64,000 nt of DNA, from the NCBI GenBank assembly GCA_902618245.1, contig CACMZR010000004.1, positions 62,001 to 126,000 on the forward strand. The letters run 5' to 3'. A model generated the notes under the pieces. The model had not been told where the DNA came from. It searched no databases and saw nothing but the letters and a program-made list of their open reading frames with translations. Both the position numbers and the translations under genes were made by a program. Source of the stretch: an uncultured Bacteroidota bacterium. GTDB lineage: Bacteria; Bacteroidota; Bacteroidia; Flavobacteriales; Flavobacteriaceae. The number at the start of each line of letters is the position of its first letter. The first letter of the stretch is position 1. Below, piece after piece: positions 20,226 through 31,124 of the stretch.

Positions 20226-21869
20226 TTATTTCAAGCTTGTAGGCCCATTAGAGTTCCAAAAAACACGCTCTGTTTTAGAGCTTCTTTGATCAGCATTTTT
20301 ATTCGTATTGACATAATTTGCTGGATAATATTGTATTAATGGAAATTGTCCTGGATCTGGTTCTATATTAGGCTGTAAAGATCTAGGATAGCCATTCCTT
20401 CTGTAAGAATTGTATGCATCGATACCGTTACCTGTCAACGAAATAAAGAATTCTGTAGCCCACATGTCTAGTTTTTCTTCTGTTGAAGTTGATGCATTCC
20501 AATCTGATGTAAATGCTGCAATATAATTTGAAACATCTTCATCACTAAGCTCAGGCCCACCTAAATCATCTGTTTTTATTAAGGCTTGCTCAAGGGCTAT
20601 AAGAGTTTCAAAGGTTGGATCACCTCCAGTGTTAACATTTACTTCAGCATTCATGAAGTGCATCCAAGATGACAACAATATAGGAGTAATTCCAAAACCT
20701 CCTTGACCGTCTCCGTCAACTTTTCCCTCAAAACTTTCGTCATCAAAGGCTCCACCTGCGGGATAAACACCTCTAAGAGTCCGTTTAAATCCGTCTGGGG
20801 GAATTCCATTATCGTTTCCATGATCTCTTCCCCAATAACCATTTGCTGGCTTGCTAGTGGAATTTGTAGGAGCACAGAAAGGGGTGTCACTGCCACGTAG
20901 TTGTGGAGGGACATAATATCCAGGTAATCCGCACTCTAAAACTTCTTCATCAGCAGAGCTATCAAAACCAGGTGTATTATCAACTTGTCTATAGAAGTAG
21001 TAATTGATTCTTGGGTCAGTATTACCAGCGTGTCCATTTATCATATTAAACATAAGCCAATTTGACATATATTCTCCACCTCCAGTTGAAGTGTAGTTTG
21101 ATCTATACAATGGATGTCTTGTATCAGGTGTTGCAGGGCTTGTACCCCAAACAAATTGGAAATCATCAGAAGGATTTACAATATAGTTGGTTATTGAGTT
21201 ATAATTTGAAAAATCACCCAAGTTTAAAAGGGCCTTTTTCTTTATACTATTTGCTGCTTTGATCCATTTGTCGGCATCTCCTTGATAGTAATAATCATTT
21301 GAAGGGACTGGACCTCCAGAATTAAAATCTGAAATTGCACTTTCAAGTGTTGATATTGCTGCATTATATACGCTTTCTCCACTATCAGAAACAGGATTCA
21401 ATATTGCCTCAGCACCTTGAAGAGCTTCTGTATAAGGAATATCACCGAAATAATCAACTAGAGTTAATAATATATAGGCTTGGAATACTTTACCCATGCC
21501 TCTGTGGTATGTAAGTCCAGCTTCATCTGCTAGAATATTCATTAGGCGAATGTCCTCAAGCATACCTCTATAAGCAGACGACCAAACTCCATTCCAACTA
21601 TCAGGCGAATAAACATTATTATAAGTTCTCCCAGACATATAATTTATTCGAGTTAGTTCACCACCTCGATCTCCCATACTACTTACCCAAAAAGCAAAAT
21701 CAATCTGAATAGAATTTAGAAAGAAACCTGCATCTGCTTGATTTGGACTTAAAGCATTAGGATTTTCAGTTAAGTCTAATTCGAGTGTATCACAGGATAC
21801 CATCGTAAATAAAACACATAAAAAGAGAGTTAAGATGTTTTTGCTGTTTTTCATTATAATAAGTTTCAT
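20226..21869 (-). CDS. SusD/RagB-family nutrient-binding lipoprotein
   Basis: Lipobox LFTMVSCDTLELDLTENPNALSPNQ; YFGDIPYTEALQ; paired with SusC-like gene. Confidence 0.92.
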   Translation of the reverse strand: MKLIIMKNSKNILTLFLCVLFTMVSCDTLELDLTENPNALSPNQADAGFFLNSIQIDFAFWVSSMGDRGGELTRINYMSGRTYNNVYSPDSWNGVWSSAYRGMLEDIRLMNILADEAGLTYHRGMGKVFQAYILLTLVDYFGDIPYTEALQGAEAILNPVSDSGESVYNAAISTLESAISDFNSGGPVPSNDYYYQGDADKWIKAANSIKKKALLNLGDFSNYNSITNYIVNPSDDFQFVWGTSPATPDTRHPLYRSNYTSTGGGEYMSNWLMFNMINGHAGNTDPRINYYFYRQVDNTPGFDSSADEEVLECGLPGYYVPPQLRGSDTPFCAPTNSTSKPANGYWGRDHGNDNGIPPDGFKRTLRGVYPAGGAFDDESFEGKVDGDGQGGFGITPILLSSWMHFMNAEVNVNTGGDPTFETLIALEQALIKTDDLGGPELSDEDVSNYIAAFTSDWNASTSTEEKLDMWATEFFISLTGNGIDAYNSYRRNGYPRSLQPNIEPDPGQFPLIQYYPANYVNTNKNADQRSSKTERVFWNSNGPTSLK

Positions 21870-21871
21870 AT

Positions 21872-24800
21872 TTAAAATGTAAGTTTTATACTTCCACCGT
21901 ACCTTCTGGCACTTGGTCCATTAAGAAAATCAAATCCTCTTCCATTACCAACACCTACACCTGCAATATTAGGGTCAAAATTAGTTCCTTTAGGTGTGTT
22001 CCAAGCATTATAAGCTAGATTGAATCCTGAGGCAGTTATCGATATGCTTCCAAATGGAGTATTCTCAATAATTTTGTTAGGTAAACTGTAAGTAAGTGAA
22101 ACCTCGCCCAATCTCCAATGACTAGCATCATAAACTAGCATTTCATCAGGACCATATAAGACGTTGCTAAAATAGAATGTAGAATTATTTATCATTTTAG
22201 TGTTTGGCTGACCATTGGAATTAACACCCGGTAGAACAAAACTAAGTTCTCTGTCCAACGTATCAGTTGTTAAACCTCTTCCTAAAAGAGTTGCCACCGT
22301 GTAGGTAAAAATATCTCCACCCTGCTGGTAATTAAATAAAAAATTTAAACTTAAATTTTTATATGATATGGAGTTACTCAAATTGGCAATCCAATCTGGA
22401 TTTGCGTCACCAATTATTGTTGGATCAAAAGTTTCATCATAACTACCTTGATTATTCACAACGGGGTCACCAGCATCAATCCACCTAGAGTCTTCTACAG
22501 AACCACCATATCTAGTAATTGAAGATCCAATTATTGATCCAAGAGATTCTCCAGGAATAGCAGCATTCCCTAAAGTACCAAAACCTGCATAGACTATTCT
22601 GTCAGTATCTTCGCCAAGATCAATTACTATTGCATCATTTGTAGACCAATTAAAAGAAGTACTCCAATTTAAACCTTCAGAATTTTCTAACCAGTTCATC
22701 GAAAGATCAAGTTCAACACCTTTGTTTTCAATTAAACCAATATTAGTTTGAGTTGAAGTATATCCAGTGGAAGGGTCTAGAGGTCTATTAATAATTAAGT
22801 CATTTGTTTTTTTGTTGTAAATCGAGAGATCTAACGTAAGTCTGTTTTCTAAGAAACGACCTTCAATTCCAAACTCAATCTCATCAATTCTTTCTGGCTT
22901 TAAGTTGGGGTTACCTAACACGGATCCAGAAGTATTAGAAATCACATATCCTCCGTTTTTAATAAACGATTGGGTGTCGATGTTTAAAGTTGCAGCAATA
23001 GGATAGCCAAATGGGAAATTAGCAGAGGTTCCGTAGCCTGCTCTTACTTTAACGAAATTAAGGAGATTGCTTTTTATCTCCGGGAAAGCTTGAGAGGGTA
23101 TAAATGATACACTTGCAGATGGATAAATTATAGATCTATTTTCCTCGGATAAATTTGATACCCAATCTTTTCTTGCAGCAAGTGTAAGATAAACATATCG
23201 ATTATAATCAATCTCAGTTTGAGCAAAAGCACCGACGATGTTTCTTTTTTCATAGTATTGAATTTCATCTTGCTGTTCAAAATTAAAATGTCTTAAAACG
23301 TTAAAAACCTGCTGACCTGTACTACGAGTTCCGTTTTGATCAAATGTATCACTTCTAGAGTCAACCCCAACGTTAAAAGTTATTCCAAAGTCATCAATAT
23401 CATAATCACCACTTACATTGAAATTGTGGTTATATATCGATTTTGTATTATTCCAAGTTTCGTAGATACCATTTCGGTTAACCAGTGAACCTGTTTTACC
23501 TCCTTTATTTGAATAGTTTATGTTGTTTTCGGAATAAACATCGAGTCCATATCTATAAGAAACGTTCAGATTATCATTTATCCCATATGATATATTTGCA
23601 CCACCAAAAACTCGGTTAGTGTTTTGAATATTAGCTGTGTTATTTACCGTCCAAAGGGGGTGTTGAATTGAGTTATTTTGCCTATAATAAATTGACTCAC
23701 CAGTAACAGGGTTTTGGTAAGGAAGTCCCATTAAATCAACACTTCTAGGTGTATAAAAAACATTTGCAAAAACTGAAGCTCCCTCGCCACCAACATTACT
23801 CCCATAATTCGCAGCTACTGGAGGAGTTTGAAATTTTGTTTGAGAAAAGTTCAATGTACCTCCAACTACAAAGCCGTTTGAAAGTTGAGAATTACCACCA
23901 AAACTTAGCGTATTTCTATTTACTGTATTTCCTGGTGTAAAACCTACGTCTTCAAGATTTCCATAGTTTATGTTATAATTTACAGATCCATCACTTGTAG
24001 AACCTTTTACATTGATATTATTACTAAACACATGTCCAGTCCTAAAAAACTCTCCGACGCTGTCATAAGGTTTCCATTCATAAAGTTCGTCAGGTGCTAT
24101 CCCGAGGGCATCTAATACTTGTGGGATTCCAGTTGCTGAACTTGCTGTAGTAAACGGATGTCTCAAAAAACCTGGTGTTCCAGAAACGGCACCATTAATT
24201 GAGGATTGTCCACCCCATCCAGCTGGACCACCTTCATCGAAGCTTGGCCCCCAATTTGAAAAAAACCAGCCAAAGGATTGATCAAATCCGTTACCATACT
24301 GCATTTGATAATCTGGTTTAGAGGCAAATTCAACATTGAAATATGAAGAATTAATTGTTATTTCATTTTTACTTGCCTCACCTGTAGAAGAACTACCCGA
24401 TTTTGTAGTAATTAAAATAACTCCATTTCTTCCCTGCGTACCATAAAGAGTAGCTGCGGCTAATCCTTTAAGAACACTAACTGATTCAATGTTATTTGGA
24501 TCAATATCAAGAAAACGTGATGACCCATTGTTACCGTCTACAAAACTCCCCTGAGAATTTGTCTCACTACTAAATGGAATTCCATCCACTATAAATAAAG
24601 GTTGATTTCCTTGTGAGAAGGTATTAAATCCTCTGATTATTATGTTAGTACCAGATCCTGATAATCCACTCTGATTGGTAATTTGAACTCCCGATGCCTT
24701 TCCAGTTAAAACTCTTCCGATGTCTCCTTCAGCTCTTTGCTCTATAGCGTCGTTATTAACTTCTGACACAGCATATCCAAGAGCCTGTTTTTCACGTTTA

Positions 24801-25120
24801 ATACCTAAAGAGGTAACTATAACTTCATCAAGCTGATTACCAAGCTGTAATATAAAGTCAATTTGATCTTGACCATCAACTAAGATTGTTAATGATTCAT
24901 AACCTACAAAACTTGCTGATATCTCTACGCCGTCTTCTACAGTTATTGAATAGTTCCCATCAAAATCGGTAGTGGTACCATTATTTGTTCCTTCTTGTAA
25001 AACTGTTGCTCCTGGAAGTGGTACTCCTTGATCGTCATAAACGATTCCAGTTATTGTTCTTTGAGCTATTGATAACTGTGTAAATATCAACAAAGACAAT
25101 AAAGCATAAAGATATTTCAT
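21872..25120 (-). CDS. SusC/RagA-family TonB-dependent transporter
   Basis: Carboxypeptidase-regulatory domain (GVPLPGATVLQEGTNNGTTTDFDGNYSI), LDEVIVTSLGIKREKQALGYAVSEV, plug LKGLAAATLYGTQGRNGVILITTKSG. Confidence 0.95.
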   Translation of the reverse strand: MKYLYALLSLLIFTQLSIAQRTITGIVYDDQGVPLPGATVLQEGTNNGTTTDFDGNYSITVEDGVEISASFVGYESLTILVDGQDQIDFILQLGNQLDEVIVTSLGIKREKQALGYAVSEVNNDAIEQRAEGDIGRVLTGKASGVQITNQSGLSGSGTNIIIRGFNTFSQGNQPLFIVDGIPFSSETNSQGSFVDGNNGSSRFLDIDPNNIESVSVLKGLAAATLYGTQGRNGVILITTKSGSSSTGEASKNEITINSSYFNVEFASKPDYQMQYGNGFDQSFGWFFSNWGPSFDEGGPAGWGGQSSINGAVSGTPGFLRHPFTTASSATGIPQVLDALGIAPDELYEWKPYDSVGEFFRTGHVFSNNINVKGSTSDGSVNYNINYGNLEDVGFTPGNTVNRNTLSFGGNSQLSNGFVVGGTLNFSQTKFQTPPVAANYGSNVGGEGASVFANVFYTPRSVDLMGLPYQNPVTGESIYYRQNNSIQHPLWTVNNTANIQNTNRVFGGANISYGINDNLNVSYRYGLDVYSENNINYSNKGGKTGSLVNRNGIYETWNNTKSIYNHNFNVSGDYDIDDFGITFNVGVDSRSDTFDQNGTRSTGQQVFNVLRHFNFEQQDEIQYYEKRNIVGAFAQTEIDYNRYVYLTLAARKDWVSNLSEENRSIIYPSASVSFIPSQAFPEIKSNLLNFVKVRAGYGTSANFPFGYPIAATLNIDTQSFIKNGGYVISNTSGSVLGNPNLKPERIDEIEFGIEGRFLENRLTLDLSIYNKKTNDLIINRPLDPSTGYTSTQTNIGLIENKGVELDLSMNWLENSEGLNWSTSFNWSTNDAIVIDLGEDTDRIVYAGFGTLGNAAIPGESLGSIIGSSITRYGGSVEDSRWIDAGDPVVNNQGSYDETFDPTIIGDANPDWIANLSNSISYKNLSLNFLFNYQQGGDIFTYTVATLLGRGLTTDTLDRELSFVLPGVNSNGQPNTKMINNSTFYFSNVLYGPDEMLVYDASHWRLGEVSLTYSLPNKIIENTPFGSISITASGFNLAYNAWNTPKGTNFDPNIAGVGVGNGRGFDFLNGPSARRYGGSIKLTF

Positions 25121-25175
25121 AATATAATTTGTTTTTCGGACGGCTAATTTACTAAAATATAACTAATTAAATGAA

Positions 25176-25203
25176 AAAAGCCACCTCATATAAGGTGGCT
25201 TTT
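25176..25203 (-). terminator. Rho-independent terminator between the two SusCD units
   Basis: Perfect 11-bp stem AAAAGCCACCT/AGGTGGCTTTT, 6-nt loop; on minus strand followed by TT. Confidence 0.85.
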
Positions 25204-25222
25204 GTTTTGGATACTTGAAAGC

Positions 25223-26539
25223 TTAGTTATTATCCCAACTGTTTCTTGGAGTAAATAAAGTAGTTCCAGTTGGCACATTAGGATTGAATAATATTTCATC
25301 TCCTGAATAATTCCATCTAACAGGTATTTGAGAACCTGAGGTTGGAACTAAATCTGGAAAATCATTTCTTCGTAGATCGTTGAAGACTTCAGGTTGAATG
25401 AATAAACCAATATATTTTTGAGTTAAAATATGATCTTCTAAATCTAAACTTGCTCCTCCTGGATTTACTGCAGCTTGCGCAACATAAGTATCGTACTCAG
25501 CTTCTGTTAGTCCAGTTTCAAGGAAAGAAGCCTTGATACCATTTAAGTATGCTGTTTCCATTTCTGCAGCGCTTCCACCTGTTCTCTTTAAACATTCAGC
25601 AATAATAAACTGAATTTCTCTGTATGAGATGTAAGCCTGCTCATAGTTAGGAAGCATATATGGATGACTAGTTATAAATGTCTGGTCCCATACAGCAAGT
25701 CTATCCGTATCATTTAAGTCAGTCATTAAACCTCTTAAATATGGATGGAATTCAATGTCACCTGTTCTACCGTCGTTGAATCTCCACCAACCAGCTTGTT
25801 GGGTAGTTCCGAAAGTGTAGGTCATACTATCATCCTGTGAGGTGAAAGATGCTTTGGCTGCTGCTAAAGCTTCTGCATATTGCCCTAAATGTAAGTGAGC
25901 TCGTGCTTTAATTGCACTTGCTGCCTTGATCCATTTACTAGTATCACCACCGTAAATGACGTCGTCATTTCCAACAGCAAATCCACCATCACTTCCAGCT
26001 AAAAGAGAAGAACCTGAAGCAAGAAGATTGAAAACTTCTGTGTAAATCGATTCTTGACTATCAAAGGTTGGGTTGATTTCATCAATACCCGTCGCAGCTG
26101 TTGTGTAAGGGATGTTACCCCACCAGTCAGTCATATCTAATAAAGCTGCAGCTTTCTGAATCTGACCAACACCAGCATAGTGGTTATAACCGTCTTCAGA
26201 AGCATCAGCAATCATTGAGTTTACTTCAACTAGTATGTCTTCGTAGTAAATGTCCCATACTGTATTAAAACGTACAGGCTGCAATCCTGAGTAATCATTA
26301 AACGAGGACCACTGTCTTGCTACACCCTCAGTTTGTTGAGCAAACATTGAGTTAACCCTTGAAGTTTGACCACCATAAACATCCATATGTCTAATTTGGA
26401 TACTTGGTAATATAGCATTATAAGATACCGAACTAGGATTGTTAGGATCTAAGTTTATGTCATCTGCAATAAAAGATTCACAAGCACTGAAAAATATTAT
26501 GCTAAGTGATAATGCAATAAAATAATTTAATCTTTTCAT
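25223..26539 (-). CDS. SusD/RagB-like lipoprotein
   Basis: Lipobox IIFFSACESFIADDINLDPNNPSSVS; WWGNIPYTTAATG; downstream of SusC-like gene. Confidence 0.9.
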   Translation of the reverse strand: MKRLNYFIALSLSIIFFSACESFIADDINLDPNNPSSVSYNAILPSIQIRHMDVYGGQTSRVNSMFAQQTEGVARQWSSFNDYSGLQPVRFNTVWDIYYEDILVEVNSMIADASEDGYNHYAGVGQIQKAAALLDMTDWWGNIPYTTAATGIDEINPTFDSQESIYTEVFNLLASGSSLLAGSDGGFAVGNDDVIYGGDTSKWIKAASAIKARAHLHLGQYAEALAAAKASFTSQDDSMTYTFGTTQQAGWWRFNDGRTGDIEFHPYLRGLMTDLNDTDRLAVWDQTFITSHPYMLPNYEQAYISYREIQFIIAECLKRTGGSAAEMETAYLNGIKASFLETGLTEAEYDTYVAQAAVNPGGASLDLEDHILTQKYIGLFIQPEVFNDLRRNDFPDLVPTSGSQIPVRWNYSGDEILFNPNVPTGTTLFTPRNSWDNN

Positions 26540-26543
26540 GATT

Positions 26544-29500
26544 TTATAAATTTAATTTTAGTTTGGCCAAAACTGATCTAGTAGCTGGCATGTTGAAGTA
26601 ATCAACACCTTGCCCATTACCAACACCAGTAAGCGATGTTTCTGGATCTACACCGTTATAGTCAGTAGAATACCATAGGTTTCTACCTACTACACTAAGA
26701 TTTGCGCTATCGATAAAATCAATTCCAATACTTGATAAAGGAATGTCATAACCTAAACTAACTTCACGTAATCTTATCCATCCACCATCTTGAACGAATT
26801 GCTCCCATACTGAACCAAAACCTCCAACTGAGGATTGGTAGTAATACTGGTCTCTAACAACAGGTATGTTATTTGGAGAACCGTCAGGCAATACACCAGG
26901 TATAGGGGTTGGTGCTTCAGTTCTTGTATCTGCAGTTAATTGTGATCTACCAAAGAATGAAAGAGCCCAAGCAACACCATTTAGCATGTCTCCTCCTTCT
27001 CTCCAGTCAAGTAAGAACCCAACATTTACAGGACCTAATTTGATTTGGTTATTCCAACCTAAAATAAAATCAGGATTTGGATTACCAATGGCTCTTTGAA
27101 CTGGATCAACTGCTTGGAAACCATATTCATTTGAAGATGCATCAGCATTTATTACAACATCACCTTCAGGAATGTTAAGTCCATCATCATTTGGTCCACC
27201 AGAACCGGTTCTCAAATATGTTCCACCTACAACTGCTCCATATTGGTTACCAGCTATAAGGTATGAACCTGCACTTGAGAATCCAGCTAAGAATAATTTG
27301 TCAAGACCAGGTGCTAGTTCTTCTACTATGTTTTCATTGCTTGTAAAGTTGATTTGAGAATTCCAACTGAAATTTTCAGATTCAACTATACCTAAGTTTA
27401 ACGTAGCTTCAACACCTCTACCTGTCATTCTACCTGAGTTTAACCATACATTGTTATAACCAGTAGATGGAGGTAGTGATGCGTTTAATATAGCATCAGT
27501 CATTTTTCTTTCGTAGTAAGCAACGTCTAGCCCTATCCTATTGTTGAAAAATCTAAAGTCGATTCCAAATTCTATTTCCTCTGTAAGTTCAGAAGTAAGC
27601 TCACTGTTTCCAAGGATACTGTCGATTTCAAAACCGGTAACACCTTGAATTGGCCAAGAAAGTGAATCACCCCATCCGTCTCCAACACTTGTAATAGAAT
27701 AACCAGAAGTTGTTAGGTAAGCAAAAGGAGGTGGACCACCCACTTGTGCCCATGATGCTCTAATTTTAGCAAAACTTAATGCATCACTTTGTGGTAATAA
27801 TTCGCTAAGAAGGATTGATAAAGATGCCGCAGGATATACAAATGAGAAGTCACCAGCGTTAAACTCTCTTCCTGGTACACCAAGTCTTGAGTCATAATCC
27901 TGTCTTGCAGCAAGTGTTAGATAGAATGTGCTATCCCAATCCATTTCTATTTGTCCAACAAATCCCATCTGAGTAGTTCTTAAGAAAGATTCACTACCCG
28001 CAATGTTTGATGCATTTGCAAGATTAACAAATCCCTGGAATGCGAAGTTAGAACCATTTGAGTTGAGAGCAGAGCGTGTTCTATCAAATGCGTTAGCACT
28101 AACAAGATAATTTAAATTTAACTTGTCAGTAATGGCATCACCACCACTAATATTTAGAATGGCATCAGTTAAAAATGAATTGTATTGAGTTAGGGATACA
28201 TAACCCGTTGATCTTGTTCTAGAACCCAACTCAAAGTTTTGCTTACGACTATCACTAGTAAAGTCAGCTCCGATAATTAGCGAAGCATTTAACCACTTAC
28301 TATGAGTCCAATCAGCAGTAAAACTACCGTAAACGCGGTTTACAGTCTCATCTCTAAGAGCGTTATTTATTAACCAATATGGATTATCATAACCACCACC
28401 ACCACGATAGTTTCTTTGTCTACCGTTGGCAAATATGTAAGATGATGGTTCATCGACAGCATCCTCCGGACTAAAACCATTTGCATTGTCAAATGTTATA
28501 GGAGTTCTATATAAACCTAATAATAATCCAGATGTGTTTGAACCTTGCTGAATTCTTGAATAGTCAGATCTAACAAAGTTAAAAGTAGTAGCTAATTTTA
28601 ATTTGTCACTAGCCTGAAGAGTTCCAGCTAACCTAAAAGTTTTTCTCCCATATTCTTCATTAGGCACTATACCCTCATTTGTTAAGAATGAAGTTGAAAA
28701 GGCATATGTAGCTTTTTCTGTACCACCTTGAATACTTAAGTTGTTTAGTGATTGTATAGCTTCTCTAAAGAATCCACGGTAGTTATCCTGATAATTATTG
28801 GCAGGTGTTCCATTACCAGTTCCTTTAGTTACTAGGAAACCATTTTTGTCCCATATGTAGTTACCGTCACCATCAAAGTCACTAGCCGAAGGAGCTTCTG
28901 GGTGATTAGGGTCAGTTGAATATTCTAAGTCCGTATATCTTGGACCATATGAACTTGATTCACCTGTACCTGGAGATCTCCAGTATGGAGTTCTGTCACT
29001 TCTACTTCTATTTCTACCCTGAGCAAACTCATCCTGTAGATTAAAAGTTGTAGATAACCAATCAACGCCTGTTGAATGAGTATAAGAAACTCTCATTTCA
29101 CCTTCCTCACCTTTTTTAGTTGTTATTACAATAACACCGGGTGCACCTGCAGTACCGTAAAGTGCAGTTGCAGCAGAACCTTTAAGGATGTTAATACTTT
29201 CGATGTCATCGTTGTTTAAGTCCATTAAACGGTTTGAAGTAGCAGTACCTGCTGTACTTGATCCAGAATTTAATGTTTCGTTGTTTGTAATTATACCATC
29301 AATAACAATAAGTGGTTGGTTGTTACCAATCATCGAAGTAACCCCTCGAATCAAAATCCTAGAACCACCACCAGCAGAACCCGCAGATCTTGTAATCTGG
29401 ACCCCAGCAGCTTTACCTACAAGGGCATCAAGAGCACTGTTAGAACCAGAGTTAACTATATCATCGCTTCCTACCGTTTGGATTGAGTATCCTAGGGCTT

Positions 29501-29834
29501 TAGCTTCCCTTTTAATACCCAGCGATGTTACAACTACCTCATCTAGCTCATTAGCTTGTTCCAGAGAAAAGTTTAATTGGTCCTGACCATTAACTGCAAG
29601 AGTTGTTGTCTGATAACCAACAAAACTAACGGCTAATGATGCATCATCACTAACTGAGATAGAATAATTTCCATCAAAATCAGTTGTTGTACCATTATTA
29701 GTCCCAACTTCCACGACAGTTGCTCCAGGTAGAGGAACGCCTTGGTCATCAGTAACATTTCCTGTTACGGTTATTTGTGCGAGAGCTATCTGAATGCTCA
29801 GCAAAAAAGCCGTAAATAAATAGATTTGTTTCAT
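26544..29834 (-). CDS. SusC/RagA-family TonB-dependent transporter (paralogue)
   Basis: Start at MKQIYLFTAFLLSIQIALAQ (29834) rather than the ORF-track start 29933; regulatory domain and plug LKGSAATALYGTAGAPGVIVITTKKG. Confidence 0.95.
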   Translation of the reverse strand: MKQIYLFTAFLLSIQIALAQITVTGNVTDDQGVPLPGATVVEVGTNNGTTTDFDGNYSISVSDDASLAVSFVGYQTTTLAVNGQDQLNFSLEQANELDEVVVTSLGIKREAKALGYSIQTVGSDDIVNSGSNSALDALVGKAAGVQITRSAGSAGGGSRILIRGVTSMIGNNQPLIVIDGIITNNETLNSGSSTAGTATSNRLMDLNNDDIESINILKGSAATALYGTAGAPGVIVITTKKGEEGEMRVSYTHSTGVDWLSTTFNLQDEFAQGRNRSRSDRTPYWRSPGTGESSSYGPRYTDLEYSTDPNHPEAPSASDFDGDGNYIWDKNGFLVTKGTGNGTPANNYQDNYRGFFREAIQSLNNLSIQGGTEKATYAFSTSFLTNEGIVPNEEYGRKTFRLAGTLQASDKLKLATTFNFVRSDYSRIQQGSNTSGLLLGLYRTPITFDNANGFSPEDAVDEPSSYIFANGRQRNYRGGGGYDNPYWLINNALRDETVNRVYGSFTADWTHSKWLNASLIIGADFTSDSRKQNFELGSRTRSTGYVSLTQYNSFLTDAILNISGGDAITDKLNLNYLVSANAFDRTRSALNSNGSNFAFQGFVNLANASNIAGSESFLRTTQMGFVGQIEMDWDSTFYLTLAARQDYDSRLGVPGREFNAGDFSFVYPAASLSILLSELLPQSDALSFAKIRASWAQVGGPPPFAYLTTSGYSITSVGDGWGDSLSWPIQGVTGFEIDSILGNSELTSELTEEIEFGIDFRFFNNRIGLDVAYYERKMTDAILNASLPPSTGYNNVWLNSGRMTGRGVEATLNLGIVESENFSWNSQINFTSNENIVEELAPGLDKLFLAGFSSAGSYLIAGNQYGAVVGGTYLRTGSGGPNDDGLNIPEGDVVINADASSNEYGFQAVDPVQRAIGNPNPDFILGWNNQIKLGPVNVGFLLDWREGGDMLNGVAWALSFFGRSQLTADTRTEAPTPIPGVLPDGSPNNIPVVRDQYYYQSSVGGFGSVWEQFVQDGGWIRLREVSLGYDIPLSSIGIDFIDSANLSVVGRNLWYSTDYNGVDPETSLTGVGNGQGVDYFNMPATRSVLAKLKLNL

Positions 29835-30079
29835 ATTAAAATTAGTTTTTAGTCGCGCAAAATAATGAATAAAATACACATATGTTAAAAATTTGTGAAA
29901 AAAGTTTAAAAAAAACCCAAAATTGTTAAACAAATGTGTCTACATCAATATATATGCTAGACTTAAGGTTTAAATAATATCGGTTGTTTTGAAATTATTA
30001 ATTAACTTTTTTCACAGCAAACATAAATTCTGATTTAAAGAATTCCTTCGCTTGAAAAAAAAAAAAAATCTTTTTTGCC

Positions 30080-30096
30080 GAGTTTTTAAAAAACTC
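30080..30096. other. Palindrome GAGTTTTTAAAAAACTC, possible weak terminator for the minus-strand gene
   Basis: 8-bp arms around one base; on minus strand followed by a T14 run (A14 on + strand at 30055-30068). Confidence 0.35.
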
Positions 30097-30180
30097 ATTT
30101 CTAAATAAATTTTTAATAATTATTGCTTCTGAATTTTATGAAATTATCAAAAAATAAGTTTTAGAAATAAATAACCTTAG

Positions 30181-30900
30181 TTATTTTTGAATCTTGTCGA
30201 CCTCTATTAAAAGTGCTTTTAAGTCTGAAGACTGTTTAAATTTTAATTTTCTTTCCTTGATAATTTTTTTAATTAGCTCCTCTTCAAGATCTAAAAAATC
30301 AATTATATTTTTTTTATTAAGTTTTATCTCCTTTTTAGTATTGTTTTTTTTTGAAATAAAATATTTATATTTTTCGACAAAACGTGGGGGAAAGGACCTC
30401 TCCAAGGATGTTTTTGCATTGGACCCTTCCATAAAAATTTTCAGTCTTTTTTCATAAAGTCCATATTTTTTTCCTGAAAATAATTCGATCAAATACCCTT
30501 TTTTTTTAAAATTATTTTCATCGATATAATCTGTGTAGATATATTTCTCCTTTTCAATTTGACATGAGATGTTTATATTTTTCATCAATATTTTATCTGA
30601 GCTTTCAGTTTTTGGATTATTTGTAAATTCTAGTTCATCACTGTATGCATTATATCTCAAAAAAATATTTTGATTTAAGTCTTTATCAAAATACTTAATA
30701 TCAGCAGGTTTAAATTTTTCATCAAAATACTCACTTCCTTTTATTTTTAAATTAGAATAGGAATTCTTGCTAATTCTGTTTTTTATTAGTTCAAATAAAT
30801 CATTGATCCTCGAATCAGATTTTACACCATTTGATCCAATATTTTGAGGAAATAATACACACGTATTAAAAATAAAAAGATAATAGAAAAAATATTTCAC
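30181..30900 (-). CDS. Hypothetical secreted protein
   Basis: N-terminal hydrophobic signal MKYFFYYLFIFNTCVLFPQ; 239 aa; no recognised domain. Confidence 0.6.
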   Translation of the reverse strand: MKYFFYYLFIFNTCVLFPQNIGSNGVKSDSRINDLFELIKNRISKNSYSNLKIKGSEYFDEKFKPADIKYFDKDLNQNIFLRYNAYSDELEFTNNPKTESSDKILMKNINISCQIEKEKYIYTDYIDENNFKKKGYLIELFSGKKYGLYEKRLKIFMEGSNAKTSLERSFPPRFVEKYKYFISKKNNTKKEIKLNKKNIIDFLDLEEELIKKIIKERKLKFKQSSDLKALLIEVDKIQK

Positions 30901-31124
30901 AATAATTTTGATATATGGATGAGTGTAAAATTACAATTGAAAAATTTTGTTAATGTACGAAACATCAAAATTTGATTTAAAAACCAAATTTTGGATCTAT
31001 TGGAAAAGTTGATTTTTAAGATAATTCTAGTGATTTTGCATACTAAATATATTCTACTTTATAGCTCACAATAAATTCATTAAACACAATTTTTGTCAAA
31101 AGGTTAAATTTTACAATAATAGGG

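Noticed and set aside
29188-29586. 132-aa plus-strand ORF inside SusC
   Set aside because: Lies antisense to a well-supported TonB-dependent transporter, with no signal or domain.
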